The notes beneath the pieces are model-generated. The model ran no database searches and was not told the origin of the DNA. It was given only the letters and a program-made list of their open reading frames with translations. Made by a program: the position numbers and the translations under genes. 64,000 bases of DNA from contig JAUIRK010001051.1 in assembly GCA_030549495.1 (NCBI GenBank), forward strand, positions 558,001 to 622,000, read 5' to 3'. Positions 35,081-47,100 of this stretch are shown here, piece after piece; position 1 is the first letter of the stretch; each line of letters starts with the position of its first letter. The DNA comes from Nectonema munidae (Eukaryota > Nematomorpha > Nectonematoida > Nectonematidae).

Positions 35081-38000
35081 AAAGTTATTTCCAAAGATAT
35101 TTTGAATGAATCCATAATAAATTTGATTCAAGACAAAAATGAAAAGATCAAAGAATTTGTAGAACAAGAAGAAACGTTCAAGTTTCTTTTCTCAAAAGAT
35201 TTTAACAGCAATTTAAAAATTGTAGTTTTGAAAGTTTCAGCTGAAATATTTTCTTACATTAAAAAAAATGATTTTTCATTTTTCTTTATGATGCAAGTAT
35301 TGAAATGCAGACTTTTTTTTCGCATATTCAATGTGGCAACTGCCTTTTCTTTGGACATACTTCCTCTAAATGTGAAAAGAAATGCGTCTGTAAGTTTTGT
35401 TCATTAGAACACAAATCTCTAGTATGTCCTAATAAAAATGATACGTCAAGATATAAATGCGCTACGTGTGATAAAAATGACAAAGACTCTTTGAACAATT
35501 CTGCAATGAGTTACTCCTGTCCTTATGTTATGAAGGAATTGGATTATGTTAAAAGAATCACAGAATGTAATGACTAACGACGGTAAAAATTTTAGTATCT
35601 ATAATGACTTTTTTTTTATTCTGTTAGTAAACTAAAAAGTTCACAAAGGGTGTATTTAAACTCAAAACTAGATTGCTTATATGATTTGAATATTCTGTCT
35701 TTAAACACACAGTCTTTAACTAGCAAATTTAATGACCTCCAAATTTTTTTAAATAATTTATACTTATGTATTCTTAAACCTTTGACTGTCATATGTCTAC
35801 AAGAAACATGGCTAGATGATACTGAAACTTGCTTTCATTTACCCAACTATATTACACTTAGTTTTCCAAAACAGAGTTCTAAGCATGGTGGTCTCTTGTT
35901 TTTTGTGAAAGAGAATGTAAATTATAAAGTTGAAAACAGTCAATATTTCAAAAATTCATTTGAGTATCAGGGTATAACTCTTGACTTACCTGGTTTCAAG
36001 AAAGTCACCATTCATAACATTTACAGACTACCGTCTACAAATAAGGAACTGTTGCATGTATTTTTCTTTTTTTTTGAAAATTTAATTTTTGGTGTAAATA
36101 GAAATAACTTTAATATTTTTTGTGGAGACTTTAACTTTGATCTATTAAAGCTTGACAATTTTTTAACCCATAAGTTTTATTGTTTAATTGTTGCTAGCTC
36201 ACTTGTCCCTACAATTACATTCCCCACGCGCTGTCAATATAATACTTTGATTGATAATTTTTTCTTGAATAATGACGTTGTTAGCTATGAGGCCTATAAT
36301 TGTATGACGTTTTTCTCCGATCATATTCTTATTCTCCTATCTCTCGATTTTACTATGGGAAAAGCAAACAAGAAGTATTTTTTTGAAAAGTTCGATAATA
36401 AGATGTTTACTACATTATCGGCACAAGTAAACTAGATTTCACTTATTGAGCTATCTGAAAATGATTCAAGCAAGCTTTTTGATCAGTTAACTCTCAAAAT
36501 ATCGAATATGATTAAAAGATGCACTTCCTCTGTTGAAATTAGAAAAAATAAATACAAATATAAGATCAATTCTTGGATAACATCTGAGGTTATGGACAGG
36601 ATTAAACTGCGTGACAAACTTTTTCAGAAATGGAAAAAAAGCGGTAATTTATGCATTAAAAATGAATATATTTTCTTAAGAAACCGCATCAAGTATAAGA
36701 TAAGACGTTTAAAATATAAATTTTATCTAGATAAGTTTTCATACTACAGTTCAACACAAAAAACTTGGGCTAACATCAATAGTGTTTTGAAAGATGATGG
36801 TAAGAAATATATACATATAAAAGAAGGTGACAAATATATTGATGATGATATTTTAGCTGAGAAGTTCAATAAAAACTTTGCTTCAGCACATAATAGTTTT
36901 CCTTCAGAACCATATTTGCCTTCTTTTGACAATAGAACAGAAACCATTGAGTTCGAGCTTTGTACAAATGAATCATTATTATCTATTATTGATAAAATGA
37001 AAAAAAAATGAGACTAAAGATATATATGGCATTTCAATTAATCATATAAAAAAAATAAAGTACAACATTTGCACAGATTTATGCTATGCCATAAATTTTT
37101 CTTTGAAAACTTCTATTTTTCCTAGTGTTCTAAAGCTCCAAAAGGTTGTGCCAATTTATAAAAAAAATTGTATAAAAATTCAGTTGATAACTATAGACCA
37201 GTTTCTATAATTCCTACACTCTCAAAAATATTTGAACAGTTTCCTCACTGCCAATTGAAAACTTACTTGAATTCATTAAACTACTTTCAGGATAATCAAT
37301 TTGGATTCAGAGAACACTACTCAACTGAAGCTTTCCACTCTTACCTAATCCAAAGGATGGTAGAAATGGTTGAAAATAAAGATGATGCAGTACTTTTCTT
37401 TTTTGATCTTTCCAAAGCCTTCAACAGAGTAAGCCACTCATCCATTATCAAAAATCTATACGACTGTAATTTGAGTAATAATTCTCTTCTCCTCTTTACT
37501 TCATATCTGAAAAATAGATCCTAAAAAGTTATGGTAAATCATGTTTTGTCAACAAAATTATCTCTCCAAAATGGTGTCCCACAAGGATCCATTTTAGGAC
37601 CCATTCTTTTCAACATAGCAATGAACAGTATTTTTTATGTTTCAAATTTTTTCAATTTTCTTCTTTTCGCGGATGACATATGCGCATACTTTCCTTTGTC
37701 AAGAATCAAAAATGGTCAAAAGTTCGATTTAGATACTTTAAACGAAGAATTAAACATGATCTATGAATGGTGTAATCTTAACAACTTCCTCCTAAACAAG
37801 CAGAAATCACAATGTATGATCATTTCGAAAAAGAACAAAAACTATAGTTTTCTAAAACATACTGGAATAAATGAAGTAAGATGTATTAATGTGCTTGGGT
37901 TAATGTTAAACAATAGGTTAAAGTTTAATGAGCATATTGACCGACTTGCTCTCAATTTGAATCGAGTCATTGGTATTTTATTTAGTACTAAAAATATTTT

Positions 38001-38480
38001 TCCTTTGAATGTTAAACTTCTAATATACAAACAATTGTTTATCTCCTACATCAATTATAGTATTGTCAATTGGTTTCCTCATGGGAAAAAACGTATTGAA
38101 ATTCTTCAAAAACGCGCTTTGAGAGTAATATTCAATCTGAACAGAACAGATCATACTAAAACACAGAATAGTTTGTTGAATTTAGAGGACATTTTTAAAC
38201 AAAGAATTGCGGTTTTTCTCTTCAAAAACTTTAATGGTATTTTGAACAATGTTTTTGGGTCATTAATAAACTACAATGCAACACCTGCATATTTTACAAG
38301 ACATTCAATGGAACCCAAAAGGATAGATTACAGGCTAAAAGGTTCTAAAGTTTCAATTTTAAAAAAATCAAATGAATTTTTTGTCAATAATAAACTTCTT
38401 TTTGAAAACCTAGACTTATCTTTACCTTCATTCAAAAAAAGGATTAAAAACCATTTCCTAAACCTTTATGATGTATAAAT
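35078..38480 (+). mobile_element. LINE copy B: 5'-truncated ORF1, endonuclease and full reverse transcriptase, degraded
   Basis: It begins with the C-terminal ORF1 knuckles (CGNCLFFGHTSSKC, CKFCSLEHKSLVC, CATCDKN) at 35330-35575. The endonuclease follows (LNTQSLTSKFNDL at about 35700, CLQETWLDD, IFCGDFNFDLL, FFSDHILILL), then reverse transcriptase: [60 protein letters not shown] (catalytic, FADD for YADD) and VLGLMLNNRLKFNEHI. The frame carries stops near 36433 and 37522 and two compensating shifts around 37005-37165. It ends at TAA 38476-38478, followed by a T-rich tail region and a CT microsatellite. It is related to copy A but diverged from it. Confidence 0.87.
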
Positions 38481-38693
38481 TAAGCTTTTCCCTCAAATGT
38501 GAACTTTTATGTTTTTACTAACACTATCAGAAAATACACATATTTAATTGAAAAAAAAATCTAATAACGGCCATTTTTGGCTATTGATTTTTTTTTACTA
38601 TTTATCTTATATACAATTATAAAGAATGTTGAAAAAAAATATATAAAACTTTTTTTTTTTTTGTGTAACAAACTTATTTTTTACAATAAATTT

Positions 38694-38717
38694 TCTCTCT
38701 CTCTCTCTCTCTCTCTT
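38694..38717. repeat. (CT)n microsatellite
   Basis: A run of about twelve CT units just past the 3' side of the second LINE, possibly grown from the LINE tail. Confidence 0.9.
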
Positions 38718-38729
38718 ATTCTTAGTTAA

Positions 38730-38785
38730 AATCTAAGCCTCAATGTTTTTTAGGGTGTACCTCCCAACTTTCAAGGGTTTTATGT
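38730..38785 (+). repeat. Second SINE family, internally deleted piece
   Basis: AAGCCTCAATG...TTAGGGTGTACCT is followed directly by CCCAACTTT. In the full copy at 39089-39454 these two segments flank the B-box region, so about 45 internal bases are missing here. Confidence 0.6.
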
Positions 38786-39088
38786 AAAAAGTCTCACTTT
38801 TTGAGTTGAGCATTATGTAAATTACAGAAATTTTAATTTTATATGGACAAGACTTTAAAGGTTATAAAATTTCATACAAAATACTTTAAATTTTATAAAT
38901 TAAACCTGCAGAATTTAATTTTGCGAAATAATTGTGTTCCCGAGTTTCTCTAAATTTAGGAATATTTTGTAAGTAATTTCAAAAAATTAAAATGGTAGGG
39001 GTAATAAAATTGTAATGGAATTTTTATAAAGTCTATTTACTGTTCAACCAAACAACATTCTGAGTTGTGATTACTTTAATTCCCTAGA

Positions 39089-39454
39089 AAGAAAGAAAGA
39101 AGAAAGAAAGAATTTATTGAAAAAAATGTACAATTTAGAAAAAAAAATTACAGTAGTTATTAAAAATTTAGTAGTTGAGCACACTCAAGACTAGAGCCTC
39201 AATGGTTATTAGGGTGTACCTTTCAGCTTAACAGTTGAAGGTCAGGGGTTCGATCCCCAAGGCTCCCAACTTTAAAAACAAATTCACAAAAATTGTGATT
39301 AACCATCTTAAGCATAATGCCAGCATATAGCCTTACGGCTGAAAGTGCTTTGATATCTCCAACCAACCCACACTCAAGACTAATTAAAGCCGCTAATTAG
39401 TGTAACTCAATATCACTCAATAGATATAATTTATTTTCTTTCTTTCTTTCTTTG
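39089..39454 (+). mobile_element. Second SINE family: tRNA-related element with inverted (GAAA)n/(CTTT)n ends and 10-bp target duplication
   Basis: The element is flanked by direct repeats ATTCCCTAGA at 39079-39088 and 39455-39464. The core 39194-39265 is tRNA-shaped: GAGCCTC at the 5' side, AGGCTC at the 3' side and a T arm AGGGGTTCGATCCCCA with a B box. The left end is a run of GAAA units followed by TTTATT; the right end is AATTTATTTTC followed by CTTT units, so the two ends are inverted copies of each other. That is unusual for a SINE, which normally carries a simple repeat only at its 3' end. Other traces lie at 38730 and 57750. Confidence 0.7.
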
Positions 39455-39464
39455 ATTCCCTAGA

Positions 39465-41132
39465 GGTATCCTTAATGATATCTAACGATTATGGAGCGAA
39501 ACTATGTGGGTTATTACTTTTGAAAATTTTTGTTACCGAGTTATTTGAGTACTTGGATTTTCAACCCCCCCCCCCCCCCGTTCCATCTTCCCCAATAATT
39601 TTTTTTTTCTTTACTCTGATATGTATATGATAATTTTTTAAGATCAGTAAAATACTCATGTGTGTTACATGGCTTATGAGCCCTGAATTATATAATTACA
39701 TCTTTTTGAATAGGAGCATAAAAACTGTATTTGATATTTAAATTTTTCTGATGGTGTAAATCACAGTACCATATGTTAGAAATATGGTAAAAAGAGAAGC
39801 TCAAATTTCAATATGTGTCATATTTTTAATTGTGGCACTTGAATTTGACAATTCTACAAAGAAAAGAATCATGATTATTGATTCTTGTGAAGGACGCTTA
39901 GTTACGAAGACGGTTCGTACCCGATTTTGGACGTATGTTCTTCCTAATATTTTTATTTTTTATTATGGTTCATGGGTCAATGAATATGTTCAGACTTAAT
40001 AAAGCTAGGACATGATTTTGGCCAAAAAATTTCAAAATTTTACTAATTATTTCGTTTTTCAAAAGTGTTAATATATCATATTTTAAACCTCTTAAAACAA
40101 TATAATTGGTTTCTTATATCTACAGAATTTAAAATTTTGAGAACAGATCAACTAACGGGTGTGGACGTTATGAGGTTTAAGTCGCTCACATGTAAAAATC
40201 TATGTAAGTGGTGCGCGCTCGCTCATTGTTGTATAGCATTTGCCTCGAAGTAAAAAAAATAAATTCGCCATTGTTACCCCAAATTTAGTTATAAAACACG
40301 CCCTCATTCCATATTTTTATTTGTAACCGAAACTATCCCTACCGCTTACATATTTGAAATAAACATCTGTTTGATATTTACATGTCATAGCTTTTGATTT
40401 AGAGGAAATACCTAATGAAAAATAAGATGAATAAAAATATAAGATAGCTGCAAAGTGAAATCAAACGATTTTGCTAAGAATGAATGATATGTAGTTAAAG
40501 CGTGTGTGCTTTATGTGTGTTATTCTAAATATTTATTGACTATATTTGGATCATTACATTCAGATATTTGTAGTGATTGCTATAAATCCGAAATTTCATT
40601 TCAACATATTTTCAATCTGTAATGCAAATCTTTCTCTTATTCATAGTTTGTCAACGATATTTTATTCAGCATAAATTCAGAAAAATATTTGTGAACATTA
40701 CTTTTAGACATTTCAATTTATGTACTTGAGATTCCCTAAAATTTTCCGATTGTCATAATACCAGTCGAGATGATTCAATTCTTTTCATTTCATTGATTTT
40801 TCTCCTTCTCCAACATTTATCCTTGCCATCGTTTCTTGTTCTCTTCAAACTAGCTAGTTTCTTACAATTTTCATTGCAAAATTTTAGAGTTTTATATAAA
40901 GATCTGATATACAGAGCATATTTTTCGTTTTATAAATTCTTTCTGAGAATTAAAATAAAAGTTTTATAACTATTAAATTCTTGGGTAGAGATTAGAAGAT
41001 TCTATTTTGAACCCTATCAAAATGCTAATTAAAGTTAGTTTTTCTATCTTTTCTAATCAAATAAAACAAAAAATTAAATAAATTAGTAAAAGTGCAATTT
41101 TTTTTACTTTAATATTTTTCTTTAGTTTTTCT
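39465..41132. other. Intergenic region upstream of PHB2
   Basis: AT-rich DNA including a C homopolymer at about 39566-39580. Open frames at 39784 and 40065 resemble nothing known. An upstream exon or promoter for PHB2 should lie here or farther left, but I could not place one. Confidence 0.35.
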
Positions 41133-41142
41133 TTTGATCTAG
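41125..41142 (+). promoter_or_regulatory. Splice acceptor-like site 10 nt before PHB2 ATG
   Basis: TTTTTCTTTTGATCTAG ends at 41142, then GAAGTATAAA and the PHB2 ATG at 41153. It fits either a 5'UTR intron or a trans-splice acceptor. Confidence 0.55.
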
Positions 41143-41152
41143 GAAGTATAAA

Positions 41153-44100
41153 ATGGAGAACCCAAAAGTTTTAGATTTTTTACATAAGTTGAATAAAAAT
41201 CCAAAAGGCTCAGCAAATGGAATTAAGATTATCCTAGCTACTGGAGCTTTAGGTTATGGACTGTTACATTCTTTTTACAATGGTAATTTGTTTCCTTTAT
41301 AAATATTCTTTTAACGCCTTCAGAAACAATCAGCACCTGTGCCATAAAATAAAATTTCTTAACTATGACTATAATTTACCCAGCTAATCAACCACTGTAT
41401 TTTACCTATGAATCTACATATGTGCATAATAATGTAAACAATTTATTCCTCAAATTTAATATGCACTTTATTTATTTTATAGTGACAAAAGCGTCTATAT
41501 TTATAAAAACAGTTATTTTTTAATTAATTTTATTGAATAGAAATTTTTTTTAACAATCAAAATTGAATTTGATCAGAGGAAATATGTTTATCACTGGAGC
41601 AAAAATTTGTATCGACTTTCTAGAATTTTAGTGTTTGCGTTTTCAGTAGTGGAAATATTTTATTGTTAAAATAATTTTACTCTGCAATAATTTCTTCCAC
41701 CGTCGCAATCCATGAAAAGTGAAATTTTAACCCTAAAACGGGTAAATGGGGTATGGTTGCGGAGTCGAACTCAATTAATATTATTATCCTTAGGTGCAAT
41801 AAAATTATTTTTTAACATGATTTCCCTGTTGGCTTTAAGTTCCCTGTTGCACAATTTAGCAGTTTTTATTTTTGGAGGCAATAGCGAGTGTGTACAGTGT
41901 ATATTCACCCTAATTGGTCTCTCTAAATGGAAACAAAAAACAATCCATCAATAATAAATAAAAAAGAAGAAAAATACACAATATTGACAAGCTATTGTTG
42001 TTAGTCTGTGTAAAAGTGTCTGTGGTCATGTATTTATAGGAGTCTGTTTAAAAGTATCTGTGGTCATGTATTTGTTTCGTGTAAGGGGAGTGAAACTATA
42101 TATATTAGGAGCTTGGCGAAGCTCTCGAGGCATTTAAAATGGCTCTCTGTGCTTTTCCAAGATACTTATATTTAATTTTATAGTTTTTATACATTGATTT
42201 TCAATGTTTTTTTAATATTAACGTAATAATATATTTCTACATAGGGGTCAAGAAGTTAAGGAGTCTGAGGAATCAAAGGAGTTCAATTTTCAACATTATT
42301 TATACTTTCTTGATCCTTTCATTGGACAAATTTTCGAAAACTGATCGCATAAGGTGGATGGGGGCACCAAGAAGAGAGCTTGAATGAGAGAAGAGAACTT
42401 GAGTGATTGAGTTTTAGCAGAGAAAGTGGAAGAGAAAAACATTGGAGACAGAAAGAAAATCTAGTGGATCATCAACATGTGTTTGCTCAAAACTACTACA
42501 AGGAGACACTGTGATAAACTTTGCTTACTTATTGTGTGCATATTGAAACAATGGATTATTATTATTATTATTATATAGCTCTCATCGTTTATAAAATATT
42601 TTTGATACGAATTTCAGAGCAGCTTGGCATGATGTTTGACTCGATGCATTCCCTCTTTTATTCACTTATCTTACATTATCATGTATTCGAATGATCATTA
42701 CATCCTATAATGCGATCATCATACATGTTTTATAAACAGGCTTTAAAGCAACTCTTGCTTATAGAAAATTATTGGGGGAGGGGGGGGGGAGGCGAAGGTC
42801 ATTTTCGGCCCCTGCTCCCCTGAATGCACACTACATTCTCTTTCGAATCAAAAAAACATTTTATCCTATTATTATAAACAAGGTTGGAGAGTAGAAGGGA
42901 AAATATCTCACGCCTATTCCGACTCCTAGCACTTAAAAAAGACGACCCCTACTCCAAATACTCAAAAACTTAATAATAATTAAAGCGAATGTGTACACGC
43001 AAAATTGTATAATAGTTGAAAACAAAAAACACTGCTTTGAAATGTTGAAAATTGCCTTGAGCTTGCGAGCTGTTAGATTTTACAAAATTGCTTTGCTCGC
43101 AAAGCCACATCATTAGCATTGAATATTACTCGAATTACACGATGACTTATGAATATTTGCTGCTATGGTCTGAAATGCGATTCTTCATTCAGAAAATGGA
43201 ACTAAACTTGATTCTCTAACAATTTAAATATTAGCAGTGTGTAAGCAAATATTATGCTTGGGAGCAGGGTTGCCAGATAAATTTAAAGCATTCAAGCCAA
43301 ATTACAGCTGAAAAAAAGCCAAACAAAAATTTTTTATTAATACACTAAGTAATTTTGTAAAAAAATCAAAAATCTTGAAAAAAATCTGAATGCAAGATTT
43401 CCTCTGCATAAGTATTTTGAGAATTAAATTTCTCCAGCATCATGGAAGTAGGAACAAAATCTTTGCCACATTTTCCTGAAAATATCAACTCTCTTTTAAT
43501 TCTAATTAAAGCGTCGAGAAGATGTATTTCAGTTCTATTTCTTGCTTTGGTTTTAACTGAAGAAACTAAAGAAAAAATTCTTTCTACAACTGCGTTGCTT
43601 ATAGGCGTAATTAAACAAGTTAGAGCATACTCCGCTAATTCTTTGAACTCATCATGTTCCAAAACACCTATCCAAAAACTTTCCGATTCGTTAATTAATC
43701 TTTTTTCTTTAAATTGGCTTTCAACAATATTAATTTTGTCTTCATTTAATAAACTAAGTGTAGATAACCCTTTAAATATGCTAGATGTTGCAGGGAGCCT
43801 TGAACTTTCTTGATTGAGAGCTTCTTTAAGCATCTTCAAACATCTTTCTTTAACATGCTTCAGCCCAGAATCACTGTTACCCTATTTATTTGTGTTTACA
43901 TTTTTTCTAACTCATTTAAAAATTTTATACCAAAGTCTACTTGATTAAGTGCTTTTTTCTGCCCACCTGAAGTATAGATTCTATTTTTTAAACTTTCAAA
44001 ATGCCTAAATAATTGTTTATAAATTTTTTCCGGTTCTGGGTTAGTTTGTTGAAAACACAATTTAACTTTAAAAAATCCTGAACAATAGGAGTAGCAAAAA

Positions 44101-47100
44101 CAAAATATAAATAGTTTTTATCGTCAACCAACATTTCTTTTAAAAGCCTTGTTTTATATTTTTTGTCTAAATCTTTTTGCTCAGATTCAACATTTATAAA
44201 ATAAACTTTAAGTTCTTTCCAATTTTCTAATATTTTGAACATTACTTTACCACGTACTAGCCATCGTGTTGCTGAAGGCCTTTGAAAAGGAAGAGAAGCC
44301 AAGCGAATAGGTTCATTCACTGAATCAAACTTTGAATTCATTTGTTTAAAAAGTTCTTTATAGTTTTCCCTTCGTAAATCACTGTGTCGAAACCACTGAG
44401 CAATCTCAGAAATTAAAAATCCAATATGAGAAGGAAGCTTTGAAACCGCTTTTTGAATGCATAATGACAACGAATGACATGTACAACGAAGTTGCAAGCA
44501 ATTTGGAGAAACTTCTTTTAACCTTGACCATACTGAGTTGTTAGAGCCGATCATGTTTGATGCCCCATCGGAAGCAAATCCTATACAATTCGACAATTTT
44601 TGTCCACACTTTTTAATTTCAGTTGAAAGTATTGAAAACAAAGTTTCTCCAGTTGATTCATGAACGGGAGACCAATCCTAAAAAAACAGTAATAATTTTT
44701 TTCTTTTCTTTGCTAAAATATCTCACTAAAATACATAAGTTTTTTTGTGTTGAAATGTCTGTGGATTCGTCAACAAGAACTGCAAATTTAGTGTCCATAA
44801 AATATTTAACGAAATCTGCTTTCCGAGCTGGTGAAACATTTTTAATCAAACAAGAGCATTTGGTTCTATGAATACTAACATGTTCCAACGTGTTATTTTT
44901 TCCATATGAGCTAATTATTTCACTTAAATGATCAATAGTTGAAATAGAACAATGACATGCTATATTGACTGCTAATTTAAGCTCAGCTTCTTTGACATTG
45001 TTATTCCTGTGAGATAGTTTTATAACTTAACTGACTGACTCTGAGACAAAATTTTCGTCTTGTGTTTTTCAGACTTTTCGTGGTTAGAAAGATTACTTAG
45101 TCTGGGAGCAATAGTACAAAAACATAGTTTACAAAAGCAGATTCTAAATTTTCATTTTTTTTACACCATGAAGATATTTTTTCTCACTTTTTATCGTACT
45201 TTCGATTATCGGCATAAGAAGGCTTCCATTTTTTAGAAGACATAGCAAAGACAATATATTAAACAAAATCAATTTTACTAAATGTTATATCTAAAAAATT
45301 ACAAATTTTGTACAAATATTTTTAAAATTTGAAACTTTAGAGAAACTGAAATCGTTAGAATTTTTAATTATAATATATTTTATCTGATTTAAAAACTAGG
45401 CCTACTAAGATGTACTGCACAATTTATAAAAAAAAATTACTGAATTTATCTAACATCTAAATTTGAAATAAGATAAAGATAAATACTTTTCAAAATTAAA
45501 AAAACGGAGGAAATAAAATATTAGAGCAAAATTAAAATAAAAAGCCAAAAAGAAATTTTTGAAACCAAATCAAATAAAAAAAAAGCCAAAAATGAGCTTT
45601 TTGGCTTAAAAAAGCCAGTCTGGCAACCCTGCTTGGGAGTAATGTGATACCGTTTTTCGCTCTTTCAAAAGCACTTGTATGAATTGTAGGAAACAGTCTT
45701 TATAAAACTAAATTATTTTCTCTTTCAATTATAAATAGAAATGATATACTTAACCATGGTCGTCATTAGTCTCTTTAACCACATACAAAATTTTATGCCC
45801 AAATCTATAAATAATACATCAAGAAAATTTAAGTATTGTTTAGTGAATTTAATGAATTTCAGACCTGCTAATATTTTTTAGCTCTTTTTATTAAAGCTAT
45901 ATATTTTTTAGCATTTTATTTGACTTTGCATCTCTGTATAACGATTACTCTCCTTTTCTAAATTTCTTTATAAACTGAGGAATTAAAACTTTTTTTTTAA
46001 AATTTAAGAAAAACAAACTTTAAAAACTTTTTTTATTTTTCATCATTTTTGAATAATTACAAATGATAAATGAAATGGCAATGTCACACTATCCGTGCAC
46101 CAGTTGAATATAGAAATTTAGTTTTTTAAATAATTATTTTTATAAATAATTTGATTTTAGATATTGCTAATTTTTGACGAAGTTTTTGTAAAATCATTTT
46201 TTGCTTCGCGGTTTCGGTGAATGAACCACCTACTAGCTAGTCACTCAAACTAACTGAACATCACGTCGTTTTTTGTACCTGTTAATCATTTGCACGGACA
46301 ATGCAACATTATAAATGAAAATGATTATTTTTGGATTTTTACGAACCTTTCGAAATTATTTGGATTGCCAGATTCGGTAATTTTATCCAACTCGGAAATA
46401 TCTACCCAGATAAAGTCTCTCGTTTTTTGGGCTTTTGGAAAAAATGTTGACGTAAAAATGACCTATAAATTTTTACCTGTTTAAAAAGTTTGTTTGCCTG
46501 GAAGCAATCGTAGAATGATAAAAACAGAATTTTTGTTTTCTTTCTGTAATATATATTTATGCCGTTATTTATTTGCACCAAATGTTAGTTGATGCTGGGC
46601 ACAAGTCTATAATGTTCAACAGGTTTTCTGGCATTCAAAGTACCATAATGAGAGAAGGCCTGCACTTTAAGTAAGTTCAATATTTCTAATAATTTCAATT
46701 CTCAAGTTTTTGTCATTTAGAATTCCTCTCATTCAATATCCAATAATATACGATATCAGATCTAAACCAAGAAAATTATCTTCTCCTACCGGCACCAAAG
46801 GTAAACTTTATTCCATCAACTTTTTCATTTCAACAAATAAAGACAATTCTGGCGCATAAGAATGTCAAAAAAATTGATATTAATTAAGAAAGTTACGGAG
46901 ATTCAGTAACATAAAAAGTCGTTTTAGTTATAATTCAACAACTGAAACCATCTTGTTTGTCTTGCTTCAGCTTGTCGTTCCTCCCAAAATTCACAAGAGA
47001 AGGAGTAGGCTCCGTAGCTCAAATGTCCTTCTTCGAGTTTCGGATTAGATTGTGGTTACTCTTAAAATACGCGAATTTTGGTTTGTGACTTCGTGTCTTA

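Noticed and set aside
39194-39265. Possible functional tRNA gene
   Set aside because: A B box and acceptor-like pairing are present, but the anticodon arm does not form a proper 5-bp stem with 7-base loop, and the sequence sits inside a SINE with target duplications.
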